Notes: a model not told the origin generated them from the letters alone. DNA of 17,096 bases from an uncultured Clostridium sp. (GCA_946498265.1 CAMMNR010000022.1:1-17096); one strand, 5' to 3'; positions 1 to 7,951 are shown, counted from the first letter of the stretch. Program-made: numbers and translations.

Positions 1-477
1 ACATCTGGTAATATAAAAAATAATAATATGAAAAAATATAATAAAAATCAAAAAAATATAAAAAATAGTCAAAAGAATAAAATAAACACAAGACCAGCTA
101 AAAATTTAAGACCAACAAATTCTCAATATACAACAAATCAAAAATCTAATATAAATATAACAAATAAAATACCACAAAGTGCAGAAAATGAAAATACAAA
201 AAAAGTAGAACCAAATAATCAAATAAATAAGAATGATGATATTAAACAACAAGAAAATATAGCAGTTGTAAAAGAATACAAAATTGACGCCAATAATAAC
301 ATGTCACAAAATAACAATGTACAATCAAACAATAATCAATTTAACGAACAAAATAATAACACATTGCAAAATAATATGCAATTCCAAAATCAAGGAACAG
401 TTTCATTAGAAAAAACTAATGAAATATTGCAACAAATTAATGATTATATAGATAAAGAAAAGAGAAATTTAGAATAA
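1..477 (+). CDS. Asn/Gln-rich low-complexity protein, 5' end outside the window
   Basis: The reading frame is open from base 1 to the TAA at 475-477. An internal ATG lies at 28, but no Shine-Dalgarno sequence precedes it and the codons before it (TSGNIKNNN) have the same composition, so I read this as the C-terminal part (about 158 residues) of a longer protein. About the first 125 residues are dominated by Asn, Gln, Lys and Thr, with runs such as NNNQFNEQNNN and no visible domain. Only the last 30 residues (EKTNEILQQINDYIDKEKRN) look like a normal amphipathic or coiled-coil helix. There is no membrane segment or signal peptide in the visible part. A hairpin terminator follows. The function is not recognised. 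The composition is partly expected in an AT-rich genome because AAT and AAA code for Asn and Lys, but the Gln content is not explained by that alone. Confidence 0.7.
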   Translation, partial: TSGNIKNNNMKKYNKNQKNIKNSQKNKINTRPAKNLRPTNSQYTTNQKSNINITNKIPQSAENENTKKVEPNNQINKNDDIKQQENIAVVKEYKIDANNNMSQNNNVQSNNNQFNEQNNNTLQNNMQFQNQGTVSLEKTNEILQQINDYIDKEKRNLE

Positions 478-490
478 ATATATAAAGGAT

Positions 491-526
491 TAAATCATGT
501 CCTTATTTAAAGTAAGGCATGATTTA
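491..526 (+). terminator. probable intrinsic terminator after the Asn/Gln-rich gene
   Basis: The left arm TAAATCATG-T-CCTTA (491-505) pairs with TAAGG-CATGATTTA (513-526), with one bulged T and a 7-nt loop. It begins 13 bases after the stop codon. The T-tract after the stem is weak (TTAT), so termination may be partial. Confidence 0.55.
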
Positions 527-567
527 TTATAACATGTAATAATATATTTATATTAAAGGAGAAGACA

Positions 568-1350
568 ATGATAGATTTTCATACACATATACTACCAAAC
601 ATAGATGATGGTTCAAGAAGTATAGATGAAACATTCAATTTAATAAAAGAAGCAAAAAATGTAGGATTCGAAGGAATAATATCAACATCACATTATATGG
701 AAAATTATTATGAAACAGACAAACCAGAAAGAGAAGTATGGATAAATGCAATTTATGAAAATTTACAAGCTAAAAATATAGATATAAGATTATATTTAGG
801 AAATGAAATATATATTTCAGAAAATCTAATAAAACTTTTAGAAGAAGGAAAAGCATCAACAATAAATGATACTAGTTATGTATTATTTGAAATGCCATTA
901 AATGAAGAACCAATGAATTTATATGATACAGTTTATCAAATGATACAATATAAATTAGTACCAATATTAGCTCATCCAGAGAGATATAGTTATATACAAA
1001 AAGAACCTGATTTAGTATATGACTTAGTTCAAAAAGGTGTACTTATGCAAGCAAATTATGGGAGTATAATAGGACAATATGGAGAAAAAGCACAAATTAT
1101 AGTAAAAAAATTATTAGAAAATAATTTAATACACTTTTTAGGTTCTGATGTCCATAGACAAAATACAATATATCCAAAGATACCAGAATGCTTGTCAGAA
1201 ATTAATAGTATAATAGGAGAAGAAAAGTTACAAGAATTAACAACAGAAAACCCAAAATTAGCATTAGGAAACAAAAGAATAGATATTAGGGATCCACATA
1301 GTGTAGAATTAAGTTTAAAAGAAAAATTCATAATGAAATTTAAAAAGTAA
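568..1350 (+). CDS. PHP-domain tyrosine-protein phosphatase, CpsB/YwqE type
   Basis: The 260-aa length fits the CpsB/CapC/YwqE family (about 240-260 aa). Members are metal-dependent PHP phosphatases that dephosphorylate bacterial tyrosine kinases controlling capsule or exopolysaccharide export. Visible metal-ligand motifs are HTHILPNIDDGS at residues 5-16 (H5, H7), TSHY at 40-43 (H42), GNEI at 78-81 (E80), LAHPERY at 134-140 (H136, E138) and GSDVHR at 192-197 (D194, H196). There is no signal peptide, so it is cytoplasmic. AAAGGAG at 555-561 lies a suitable distance before the ATG. The family usually sits beside a Wzz/BY-kinase pair. No such kinase is in view here, although the truncated gene upstream could belong to a surface-polymer locus. 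The family call is strong; the in vivo substrate is inferred. Confidence 0.9.
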   Translation: MIDFHTHILPNIDDGSRSIDETFNLIKEAKNVGFEGIISTSHYMENYYETDKPEREVWINAIYENLQAKNIDIRLYLGNEIYISENLIKLLEEGKASTINDTSYVLFEMPLNEEPMNLYDTVYQMIQYKLVPILAHPERYSYIQKEPDLVYDLVQKGVLMQANYGSIIGQYGEKAQIIVKKLLENNLIHFLGSDVHRQNTIYPKIPECLSEINSIIGEEKLQELTTENPKLALGNKRIDIRDPHSVELSLKEKFIMKFKK

Positions 1351-1362
1351 AAATTACCATTA

Positions 1363-1384
1363 TGGGGACGCGTCCCAAAAGGGA
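1363..1384. repeat. REP-like GC-rich palindrome, element A
   Basis: A perfect 12-bp palindrome GGGACGCGTCCC (1365-1376) is followed directly by a second small inverted repeat, TCCC-AAAA-GGGA (1373-1384). It lies 13 bp after the PHP phosphatase stop codon. It shares the GGGAC/GTCCC core with elements at 7020-7173, 12100-12266, 14042-14172 and 14974-15001, and is the shortest member. Family membership is inferred from the core and from its position between co-directional genes. Confidence 0.7.
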
Positions 1385-1442
1385 AAAACTATCTTAAAAA
1401 AATTTTTATTAAGAATGAATCATAAAAGAGAGATGATTTTAT

Positions 1443-2201
1443 ATGAAGAATAAAAAAATAAAAAAGATATTAATTATTATTGCAATTTTATTGGCAATTA
1501 TAGTTATAACTTTTATGGTTGGATTTATTGTTTTTATGAATGATGTAAAAAACGAGCAAAAAGAAGATGAAGAACAAGTTTCAATTCTAGATTCAGAAGT
1601 AGAGAATATAAATGAATTAATGGAGACAGAAACAACAATAGATGACGAGTCATTAGAAATAAAAACGACTGGAGATTATGCTGTTGTAGAAAGTACTATA
1701 AAAGAACATATGAAAGAGTGGCAAGAAATTGCTAATGAGTGTAGTATGCTTTTAGAAGGTAAAGGATTAGAAGATGTTTTGACAATAGAAGATATACAAC
1801 AAAATGATGAGAATTTTAGTTTATCAAAGCAAAAAATTGCAACTCAAAGAGAGAGAATACAAACAGATTATCAAAAATATGAAGAATTTTTCGATATAGA
1901 AAAAACATGGGGAAAAATCGAAGATAAAGATATACCGGATTATTATAAAGAATTATATAAATCATATTTTCAAAATAATGTTACATTAGAAGAACAAAAG
2001 TCAAAAGTTGAAAACCAAAAACAGAAATTGATTGAAGAATTAGATATTTTAGATAAAATTGCAGATTTTTTAAGTAATACAAGAAATGATTGGAGAATAG
2101 AAAATAATACAGTTACTTTTAACACACAAGAAAATTATAATCAATATACTAGTTTACTAGATGAGTTAGAAAAGGTAAGAGAAAGTATGAAAGATTTATA
2201 A
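1443..2201 (+). CDS. membrane-anchored extracytoplasmic protein of unknown function
   Basis: The 252-aa protein has a basic start (MKNKKIKK), one hydrophobic helix at about residues 8-32 (ILIIIAILLAIIVITFMVG) and then a charged, Glu/Lys-rich region with heptad-like spacing that suggests long helices. This fits a signal-anchor protein with an extracytoplasmic helical domain. No cysteine lipobox, catalytic motif or known domain is recognised. The ribosome binding site is weak (AAGAGAGA about 10 bases upstream). The stop codon is 22 bp before the glmM start, so the two are probably co-transcribed. The AT-rich spacer upstream contains element A and an A/T hairpin (1392-1414). A wall-related role is suggested only by the glmM linkage. 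Confidence 0.75.
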   Translation: MKNKKIKKILIIIAILLAIIVITFMVGFIVFMNDVKNEQKEDEEQVSILDSEVENINELMETETTIDDESLEIKTTGDYAVVESTIKEHMKEWQEIANECSMLLEGKGLEDVLTIEDIQQNDENFSLSKQKIATQRERIQTDYQKYEEFFDIEKTWGKIEDKDIPDYYKELYKSYFQNNVTLEEQKSKVENQKQKLIEELDILDKIADFLSNTRNDWRIENNTVTFNTQENYNQYTSLLDELEKVRESMKDL

Positions 2202-2223
2202 AATGAAAGGAAGTTTTTAGGTA

Positions 2224-3588
2224 ATGAGAAAATATTTTGGAACAGATGGTATTAGAAGAATTGCAAATACAGAATTATCTCCAGAATTAGTTTATAAAGT
2301 TGCAAAGGCAGGAGCATATGTATTATCAAAACATACAGATCATACGCCAACAATTTTAATAGGAAGAGATACACGTATTTCTGGAACTTTAATTGAAAGT
2401 GCAATGGTGGCAGGATTTTTAAGTTATGGAGCAAATGTTAAATTACTAGGAGTTATACCAACGCCAGCAGTTGCATATTTAACAAGAAAATTAAATGCTG
2501 ATGCAGGAGTAGTTATTTCAGCCTCACATAATACATATGAATTTAATGGAATTAAATATTTTAGTAATAAAGGGACAAAAATTCCAGATAGTTTAGAAGA
2601 AGAAATTGAAGAAGTAATGGATTCTGGAAAGTTAGATGAATTAACAGCCGTAAATGATAAGATAGGTGTTTCTGAATATAAATTAGACTTAATTGATGAA
2701 TATGTATATTTTTTTAGAAAAAATTTTGATGATAATATAGAAAAATATAATAGAAAAGATTTTGTAGTTGGAATAGATACAGCAAATGGAGCAACATATA
2801 GTGTTGCAGAAAAAGTATTTAAAGCTTTAGGAATAAATTATAAAATTATAAATAATCAACCTGATGGAATAAATATAAATGAAAATTGTGGTTCAACACA
2901 TCTTGAAGGTTTAAAGAAATTTGTATTAGATAACAATCTAAGTTTAGGAATTGCATATGATGGTGATGGAGATAGATGTTTAGCTGTAGATGAAAAAGGA
3001 AATGAAATGGATGGTGATAAATTATTAGCAATAATATCAGCAAATCTAAGAAAAAAAGGAAAGTTAAATAAAGATACAATAGTTGCAACAGTAATGAGTA
3101 ATTTAGGGTTAAATAAATATGCTAGAGATAATGGATTAGAATTACTTCAAACAAAAGTAGGGGATAGATATGTTTTAGAAGAAATGCTAAAAGATGGGTT
3201 TAACTTAGGTGGAGAACAATCAGGACATATTATATTATTAGATTATAATCCTACAGGAGATGGAATTTTGACTTCATTAATGTTAATACAATCTATATTA
3301 GAAGAAGATAAGAAAGCATCAGAACTAAATGAAATAGTAAAATTGTATCCACAAATATTAATAAATGCAAAAGTTAATGCAGATAAAAAATATGATTATG
3401 ACAAAAATGAAGAAATAAAACAAGCTATAGAAAAATTGGAAAAAGAATTTGCAGGAAATGGCAGAGTTTTAATTAGACCTTCAGGAACAGAACCATTAGT
3501 AAGAGTTATGATAGAAGGAGAAGAACAAGAATATATTAATAAAAAAGCTAAAGAAATAGCAGATTTGATTGAAAAAAATTTGAAATAG
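2224..3588 (+). CDS. glmM: phosphoglucosamine mutase
   Basis: GlmM interconverts glucosamine-6-phosphate and glucosamine-1-phosphate in the cytoplasm, the step leading to UDP-GlcNAc for peptidoglycan and wall polymers. The 454-aa protein has the full four-domain phosphohexomutase layout: the start KYFGTDGIRR, the phosphoserine loop SASHN at 99-103 (S101 is the expected phosphorylated residue), the metal loop DGDGDR at 246-251, the sugar-binding loop GGEQSGH at 329-335 and the phosphate-binding loop RPSGTEPLVR at 418-427. The FGTDGIRR start and length separate it from phosphomannomutases. The usual Pro after SASHN is Thr here, a mild variation. GAAAGGAAG at 2205-2213 serves the ATG. It follows the membrane protein by 22 bp. 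No clear terminator was seen downstream. Confidence 0.96.
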   Translation: MRKYFGTDGIRRIANTELSPELVYKVAKAGAYVLSKHTDHTPTILIGRDTRISGTLIESAMVAGFLSYGANVKLLGVIPTPAVAYLTRKLNADAGVVISASHNTYEFNGIKYFSNKGTKIPDSLEEEIEEVMDSGKLDELTAVNDKIGVSEYKLDLIDEYVYFFRKNFDDNIEKYNRKDFVVGIDTANGATYSVAEKVFKALGINYKIINNQPDGININENCGSTHLEGLKKFVLDNNLSLGIAYDGDGDRCLAVDEKGNEMDGDKLLAIISANLRKKGKLNKDTIVATVMSNLGLNKYARDNGLELLQTKVGDRYVLEEMLKDGFNLGGEQSGHIILLDYNPTGDGILTSLMLIQSILEEDKKASELNEIVKLYPQILINAKVNADKKYDYDKNEEIKQAIEKLEKEFAGNGRVLIRPSGTEPLVRVMIEGEEQEYINKKAKEIADLIEKNLK

Positions 3589-3782
3589 TAAATCATAGTA
3601 ACAAAAAAATTGTATATTATTGTTTGTTGTTTTTATTATTTATGAATTTATTAAAATAATACATTTGTGTAATGAAAATGAAATAAAACTGTAATATAAA
3701 AATAATATAATATAATTGAAATATTTAATAAATAATGTTATTATAAACACATAAAATAACAAAAGAAAATGGAGGGAAAGAG

Positions 3783-4121
3783 ATGTTTGTATTTGATATA
3801 TCAAACCCACTTACATTATTATTATTATTAGCAGCAACAGTACTATTACTCTTTTTATCAAAAGAAATAAACAGAAGTGTAGTATCTGGAATAGTTTTAT
3901 TTGCATATTTAATTCTTTTAATAGTGCATGTAGCACAACTTACAACTTTACCAGAAGAATATAGATATATGATTTCAACAATAACTAGATGTTTAGCAAT
4001 AGACTTTGTGTTTATATTAATAAGTTTCTTTGCATATCTATGGGTAGATGATGTAGAAGCAAAAGCAAAAGGCAAAAAAAGCTATAACAATAGTTTAGAT
4101 TGGTTTTGGAAAAAAGTTTAA
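3783..4121 (+). CDS. small integral membrane protein, three predicted helices, unknown function
   Basis: The protein is 112 aa with hydrophobic segments at about residues 8-26, 33-52 and 67-87, then a short basic tail (AKAKGKKSYNNSLDWFWKKV). A GGAGGG at 3772-3777 sits 5 bases before the ATG, and the gene ends in a strong intrinsic terminator, so it is very likely real. No catalytic or transport motif is recognised. The 194-bp AT-rich spacer after glmM probably contains its promoter (TATAAT at 3711-3716 is a candidate without a clear -35), which would make it a single-gene unit. Confidence 0.8.
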   Translation: MFVFDISNPLTLLLLLAATVLLLFLSKEINRSVVSGIVLFAYLILLIVHVAQLTTLPEEYRYMISTITRCLAIDFVFILISFFAYLWVDDVEAKAKGKKSYNNSLDWFWKKV

Positions 4122-4147
4122 TAAAGGAGAAATCCTTTATTTTTTTT
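4121..4147 (+). terminator. strong intrinsic terminator
   Basis: An 8-bp stem ATAAAGGA / TCCTTTAT with a GAAA tetraloop is followed by a run of eight T. It begins at the last base of the membrane-protein stop codon. It separates this gene from spoIIP. Confidence 0.92.
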
Positions 4148-4212
4148 GCATTAAAATAAAATAAATGAATATACATATATATAATAGACTAAAGATACAA
4201 GGAGATATATGT

Positions 4213-5406
4213 ATGTTCAATGTTACTGTGCTAAAAATGAAAGATATAATAAAATATATGTTAGGTATTTTTATATTGATATTAATAATAATATTAATAT
4301 CAAATACAATAAATAAAGAAAAATCTAATACAAAACCAGAAAATGAAATAATACAAAATGTAGAAAAAGGTATAAAAGGATTAACAAGTAATACATTTTT
4401 AGGATGTTTAGAACAATCGATACCAGTTATTGCGAGTATAAATAAACAAGATAACACTGAAAAAAATAAAAGCAATATAAGTCAATTTGAAAGTATACTT
4501 GGAACACAAATTAGTTCAATAAAATCATTAGAAACGCAAGAAACCGGCGATGATAGTATAGAAATAGCAGAAGAAAAAACAGAGGAACAAAATGTACAAG
4601 AAAATACTACAAATACATCAACAAATAATGTAGAAGAAATTCAGACAAATGTTACAACACAAGTTATAACAAACAATCCAATAACTGAATCTTTTAATAC
4701 TCAATATGGAAATGTAAAAATAAAAAATCAAACAGATTACCAATTAACTCAAGAAATGATGACACCTGACATAACAATAGAAAATAAAAATATAGTATTA
4801 TTTCATACACATAGTTGCGAAAGCTACACACCAAGTGATGCATATCCATATACACAAACAGGGAATTTTAGAACAACAGATTTAAATTTTACAGTAACAA
4901 GAGTAGGAACAGAATTAGAAAATTATTTGAAACAATGTAATTATAATGTAGTACATAATACAGATTATCATGATTATCCAGCATATAATGGTTCATATAC
5001 AAAATCTTTAGCAACTGTTGAAAATATATTACAAACAGCACCATCAGATATAATTATAGATATACATAGAGATGCTATAGGTAGTAGAAGTGATTATGCA
5101 CCAATAGTACAAATAGGAGAAACAGATGTTGCAGCACAGTTAATGTTTGTAATAGGAACAAATGCTGGAGGATTATGGCACCCTAATTGGAATCAAAATT
5201 TGAAATTTGCAATAAAAATTCAAGAAAAAGCAGAAGAAATGTATCCAGGACTTTTTAAGCCAATAATGCTTACAACCTCAAGATATAATCAGCATACAGG
5301 TAAATATGCAAGTATAATAGAAGTTGGGGCTACGGGAAATACTTTGGAACAGTGTTTAACAAGTATGAAATATTTGGCAAAAGTTATGAATGAAGTCATT
5401 AAATAA
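4213..5406 (+). CDS. spoIIP: stage II sporulation protein P, engulfment peptidoglycan hydrolase
   Basis: SpoIIP is a membrane-anchored amidase/endopeptidase that works with SpoIID and SpoIIM to thin septal peptidoglycan and drive engulfment. From the ATG at 4213 the protein is 397 aa: a hydrophobic anchor at about residues 12-30, a Gln/Asn/Thr-rich linker to about 165, then the SpoIIP catalytic domain. Conserved elements are FHTHSCESYTPS (H198, H200, E203), NGSYTKSL, DIIIDIHRDA (H285, R286, D287) and YASIIEVGATGNT (E370). The frame is open further back to an ATG at 4165, but AAGGAG at 4199-4204 lies 8 bases before the 4213 ATG and the 4165 ATG has no ribosome binding site, so 4213 is preferred. 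A mother-cell sigma-E promoter would be expected in the 65-bp spacer; TTGCAT/TATACA-like boxes are present but not convincing. Confidence 0.93.
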   Translation: MFNVTVLKMKDIIKYMLGIFILILIIILISNTINKEKSNTKPENEIIQNVEKGIKGLTSNTFLGCLEQSIPVIASINKQDNTEKNKSNISQFESILGTQISSIKSLETQETGDDSIEIAEEKTEEQNVQENTTNTSTNNVEEIQTNVTTQVITNNPITESFNTQYGNVKIKNQTDYQLTQEMMTPDITIENKNIVLFHTHSCESYTPSDAYPYTQTGNFRTTDLNFTVTRVGTELENYLKQCNYNVVHNTDYHDYPAYNGSYTKSLATVENILQTAPSDIIIDIHRDAIGSRSDYAPIVQIGETDVAAQLMFVIGTNAGGLWHPNWNQNLKFAIKIQEKAEEMYPGLFKPIMLTTSRYNQHTGKYASIIEVGATGNTLEQCLTSMKYLAKVMNEVIK

Positions 5407-5425
5407 ATGTATCAATTTTCATAAT

Positions 5426-5610
5426 TACAACGCAACAAGTTTAGGAAATTATATATATTATATTTTAAGCGAGTTTCGTGGGGACCGACACAATACATAT
5501 TCTTATAAAATCAGCGACAGTCCCGTGGGAGCTGATTTTATTAGAGTATGTAAAGTGTTGGGATAGCGAAAAATATAATATATATAATTTCCTAAACTTG
5601 TTGCGTTGTA
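5426..5610. mobile_element. MITE-like foldback element with perfect 41-bp terminal inverted repeats
   Basis: Bases 5426-5466 are the exact reverse complement of 5570-5610 (ends TACAACGCAACAAG and CTTGTTGCGTTGTA). Inside, ATAAAATCAGC (5505-5515) pairs with GCTGATTTTAT (5531-5541), and a further small palindrome TCCCGTGGGA (5521-5530) lies near the centre. The remaining internal sequence also pairs imperfectly, so the whole 185 bp folds into one long hairpin. It fills most of the 303-bp spacer between spoIIP and pgi. There is no transposase. A 76-codon open frame across it (5478-5708) is judged not to be a gene. No convincing target-site duplication is visible at the ends. A fragment resembling the inner right half occurs at 15851-15890. 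Confidence 0.85.
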
Positions 5611-5709
5611 TTGTGAATTTAAGAAAAATTAAATTAAATTACTTGAAATTTTTCCCATATATAGATATAATTACAAATGTAAAAAATCAAAAGAAAAGAG
5701 GTAGATAAT

Positions 5710-7017
5710 ATGGCAGATATAAAACTAAACTTAAAAAATACATCAATATCAAAAAAGAGCATATTAGAATATTCAGAAATAATAGAAAATATTCATAAAG
5801 ACTTACATAAAAGAGCAAACAAAAAAGATGATTTTGTGGGATGGTTAGAACTACCAACTAATTATAATAAAAGAGAATTTGCAAGAATAAAAAAAGCAGC
5901 AAAAAAGATAGAAAAAGAATCAGATATATTAGTAGTAATAGGAATAGGAGGTTCATATTTAGGAGCAAGAGCAGTAATTGAAGCATTAACAAGTTCTTTT
6001 TATAATATGCTTCCAGAAGAACAAAGAAAAACTCCTCAAATTTTATATGTAGGAAACAATCTAAGCCCTAATTATATAAATGAGTTAATAGAATATATCG
6101 GAGACAAAGACTTTTCAGTAAATGTAATATCAAAATCAGGAACAACTACAGAGCCAGCAATTGCTTTTAGAATATTTAGGGAGATACTAGAAAATAAATA
6201 TGGAATAGATGAAGCCAGAAGCAGAATATATGCAACAACAGACAAAGAAAAAGGAGCATTAAAAACACTTGCTGATAAAGAAGGGTATGAGAAATTTGTA
6301 GTTCCAGATAATATAGGAGGAAGATATTCAGTATTAACAGCAGTAGGATTATTACCAATAGCAGTAGCAGGAATAGATATAGATAAATTAATGGAAGGAG
6401 CAAGGATAGCGCAAGAAAGATATAATGACCCAAGTTTAAAATATAATGAGTGCTATCAATATGCTGTAGTTAGAAATATTCTATATAAATTATATAAAAA
6501 TACAGAAATATTAGTAAATTATGAGCCAAAAATGCATTATTTTACAGAGTGGTGGAAACAACTATATGGAGAAAGTGAAGGTAAAGATCAAAAAGGAATA
6601 TTTCCAGCAGGTGTAGACTTTACTACGGATTTACATTCAATGGGACAATATATACAAGATGGAAGAAGAAATTTATTTGAAACAGTGATTTCAATAGAAA
6701 AACCAAAAACAGATATAAAAATAAATTCTGATGATGATAATTTAGATGGACTAAATTATTTGACAGGAAAAGGATTAGATTATATAAATAAAAAGGCAAT
6801 GGAAGGAACAATAGAAGCACATGTTTCAGGAGATGTACCTAATATTTTAATATCAATGAAAAAACTAGATGAACAAAATTTAGGAGAATTAATTTATTTC
6901 TTTGAAAAATCTTGTGCAGTGTCAGGGATGATTTTAGGAATAAATCCATTTAATCAACCTGGGGTTGAAGAATATAAGAAGAATATGTTTAGATTATTAG
7001 AAAAACCAGGATATTAA
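5710..7017 (+). CDS. pgi: glucose-6-phosphate isomerase
   Basis: Pgi interconverts glucose-6-phosphate and fructose-6-phosphate at the top of glycolysis, in the cytoplasm. The 435-aa length matches the short form of Bacilli and Clostridia (about 450 aa) rather than the 550-aa enterobacterial form. Motifs in order are GIGGSYLGAR (78-87), SKSGTTTEP (141-149, phosphate binding), GGRYSVLT (203-210), YGESEGKD with the probable catalytic base E288, LHSMGQYIQDG with H309, and INPFNQPGVEEYK (411-423) ending in the active-site Lys. AGAGGT at 5697-5702 precedes the ATG. The spacer upstream is occupied by the foldback element and the spacer downstream by REP-like element C, so pgi sits between two palindromic elements. 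Confidence 0.97.
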   Translation: MADIKLNLKNTSISKKSILEYSEIIENIHKDLHKRANKKDDFVGWLELPTNYNKREFARIKKAAKKIEKESDILVVIGIGGSYLGARAVIEALTSSFYNMLPEEQRKTPQILYVGNNLSPNYINELIEYIGDKDFSVNVISKSGTTTEPAIAFRIFREILENKYGIDEARSRIYATTDKEKGALKTLADKEGYEKFVVPDNIGGRYSVLTAVGLLPIAVAGIDIDKLMEGARIAQERYNDPSLKYNECYQYAVVRNILYKLYKNTEILVNYEPKMHYFTEWWKQLYGESEGKDQKGIFPAGVDFTTDLHSMGQYIQDGRRNLFETVISIEKPKTDIKINSDDDNLDGLNYLTGKGLDYINKKAMEGTIEAHVSGDVPNILISMKKLDEQNLGELIYFFEKSCAVSGMILGINPFNQPGVEEYKKNMFRLLEKPGY

Positions 7018-7019
7018 TG

Positions 7020-7173
7020 TGCCGAAGGTTGCCAAAGGTTGCCAAAGGGGACGGGCTATTTTGGCACACTTTATTTACTCAACATTTTATGAAATCAAAA
7101 TGCATTATATAAGATGTGCCAAAATAGCCCGTCCCCTTTGGCACATTAGCCCCGTCCCCATTTTCCCTATCTC
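7020..7173. repeat. REP-like composite, element C (29-bp inverted pair plus tandem 10-mers)
   Basis: It starts 3 bp after the pgi stop. Three tandem 10-mers of TGCCAAAGGT type fill 7020-7049 (the first reads TGCCGAAGGT). Then 7040-7068 is the exact reverse complement of 7115-7143, separated by 46 AT-rich bases. Each arm is itself a hairpin unit, with GTGCCAAA at one end and TTTGGCAC at the other around an ATAGCCCGTCCCC core. A third partial unit, 7149-7173 (GCCCCGTCCCC then TTTTCCCTATCTC), follows and matches 21 of 25 bases of 14148-14172 in element E. In a read-through transcript the two arms would pair over 29 bp. Confidence 0.9.
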
Positions 7174-7210
7174 TTTGGCGTACTAAAAAGAAAGAAGGAT
7201 GATTTTAGAA

Positions 7211-7939
7211 ATGATAGTTAAAGAAAAATTTAAAACAGGACTAGAAGATATAGGAAAAGGAAATCTTATAAAAAATAAATCAATATTAAGGATGTTTGAA
7301 AATATAGGTGCATATCATTCTGATATGGTAAAGTTTGGAGCAAATGAAATAGAAGAGACAAAAGCTAGTTGGATTTTAATGGATTGGAAAATAAAAGTAA
7401 TAAAAAGACCTAAATATGGAGAAAATTTAGAAGTGCATACATGGTGTAAAGATGGAGGTAAAATGCACACATACAGAGATTTTGAGCTATATAATGAAAA
7501 AGGTGAATTGTGTGCAATAGGAACTTCAAAATGGGTATTAGTAAATATAGAAACAGGAAAGTTGATAAAAATAGAAAAAGATTTAATGGATAGATATACA
7601 TTAGAAGAAAAAAATGTATTTAATGAAAAAGAATTGGACAAACTAAAAGCACCAGATAGCTATATATCTAATATTATATATAAAGTAAATAGAAAAGATA
7701 TAGATATAAATAATCATATGCATAATTTATATTATTTGGACTTAGCATATGAAGCATTACCACAAGATGTATATAATAATGATAGACCGTTTAATAATAT
7801 TAGAATATCATACAAAAAAGAGATAAAACTAGGTGATATGGTTAATTGTAAATATTCAAAAGTAGGAAATAAGCATATAATAGTTATCATGGATGAAGAG
7901 GAGAAAAAAACGCATGCGATTATAGAATTAGAAAAATAA
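7211..7939 (+). CDS. acyl-ACP thioesterase, FatA/FatB-like double hotdog
   Basis: This family hydrolyses acyl-ACP to free fatty acid and ACP. From the ATG at 7211 the protein is 242 aa, typical of the bacterial form. The N-terminal hotdog includes NIGAYHSDMVKFG (31-43), WILMDWKIKVIKRPKYGE and WCKDGGKMHTYRDF. WVLVNIETGKLIKI (108-121) links to the second hotdog, which starts KVNRKDIDINNHMHNLYY (158-175). DINNHMHN corresponds to the conserved Asn-x-His region of the family. A second in-frame ATG lies at 7199, but the purine-rich AAGAAGG (7192-7198) directly abuts it; 7211 gives a workable spacing and a start (MIVKEKFKTG) like that of relatives. Chain-length preference cannot be read. The spacer upstream is element C; no own promoter is evident. 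Confidence 0.88.
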   Translation: MIVKEKFKTGLEDIGKGNLIKNKSILRMFENIGAYHSDMVKFGANEIEETKASWILMDWKIKVIKRPKYGENLEVHTWCKDGGKMHTYRDFELYNEKGELCAIGTSKWVLVNIETGKLIKIEKDLMDRYTLEEKNVFNEKELDKLKAPDSYISNIIYKVNRKDIDINNHMHNLYYLDLAYEALPQDVYNNDRPFNNIRISYKKEIKLGDMVNCKYSKVGNKHIIVIMDEEEKKTHAIIELEK

Positions 7940-7951
7940 TGAGGAAAAGTG

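Noticed and set aside
1392..1414. TCTTAA...TTAAGA A/T hairpin as terminator of the PHP phosphatase gene
   Set aside because: The stem closes on A5/T5 with no real loop, and no T-tract follows; too weak to list as a terminator.
3589..3782. Possible riboswitch or small RNA in the spacer after glmM (a glmS-type link was considered)
   Set aside because: The spacer is nearly pure A/T with no GC-rich conserved core or stable stem.
3725..4075. 116-codon minus-strand frame opposite the small membrane protein
   Set aside because: The + strand frame has a strong GGAGGG, three regular hydrophobic helices and a terminator at its end; the minus frame has none of these.
4165..4212. Upstream ATG giving a 16-residue N-terminal extension of SpoIIP
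   Set aside because: No ribosome binding site precedes 4165, while AAGGAG at 4199-4204 fits the ATG at 4213.
5478..5708. 76-codon open frame between spoIIP and pgi
   Set aside because: It runs through the foldback element, including its central palindromes and right arm, has no proper ribosome binding site, and its translation resembles no ordinary protein. It is a chance frame in repeat DNA.
7020..7173. CRISPR-like array because of repeated GCCAAAGG and GTCCC units
   Set aside because: The 10-mers are tandem without spacers and the longer units are inverted, not direct, repeats; there are no cas genes.
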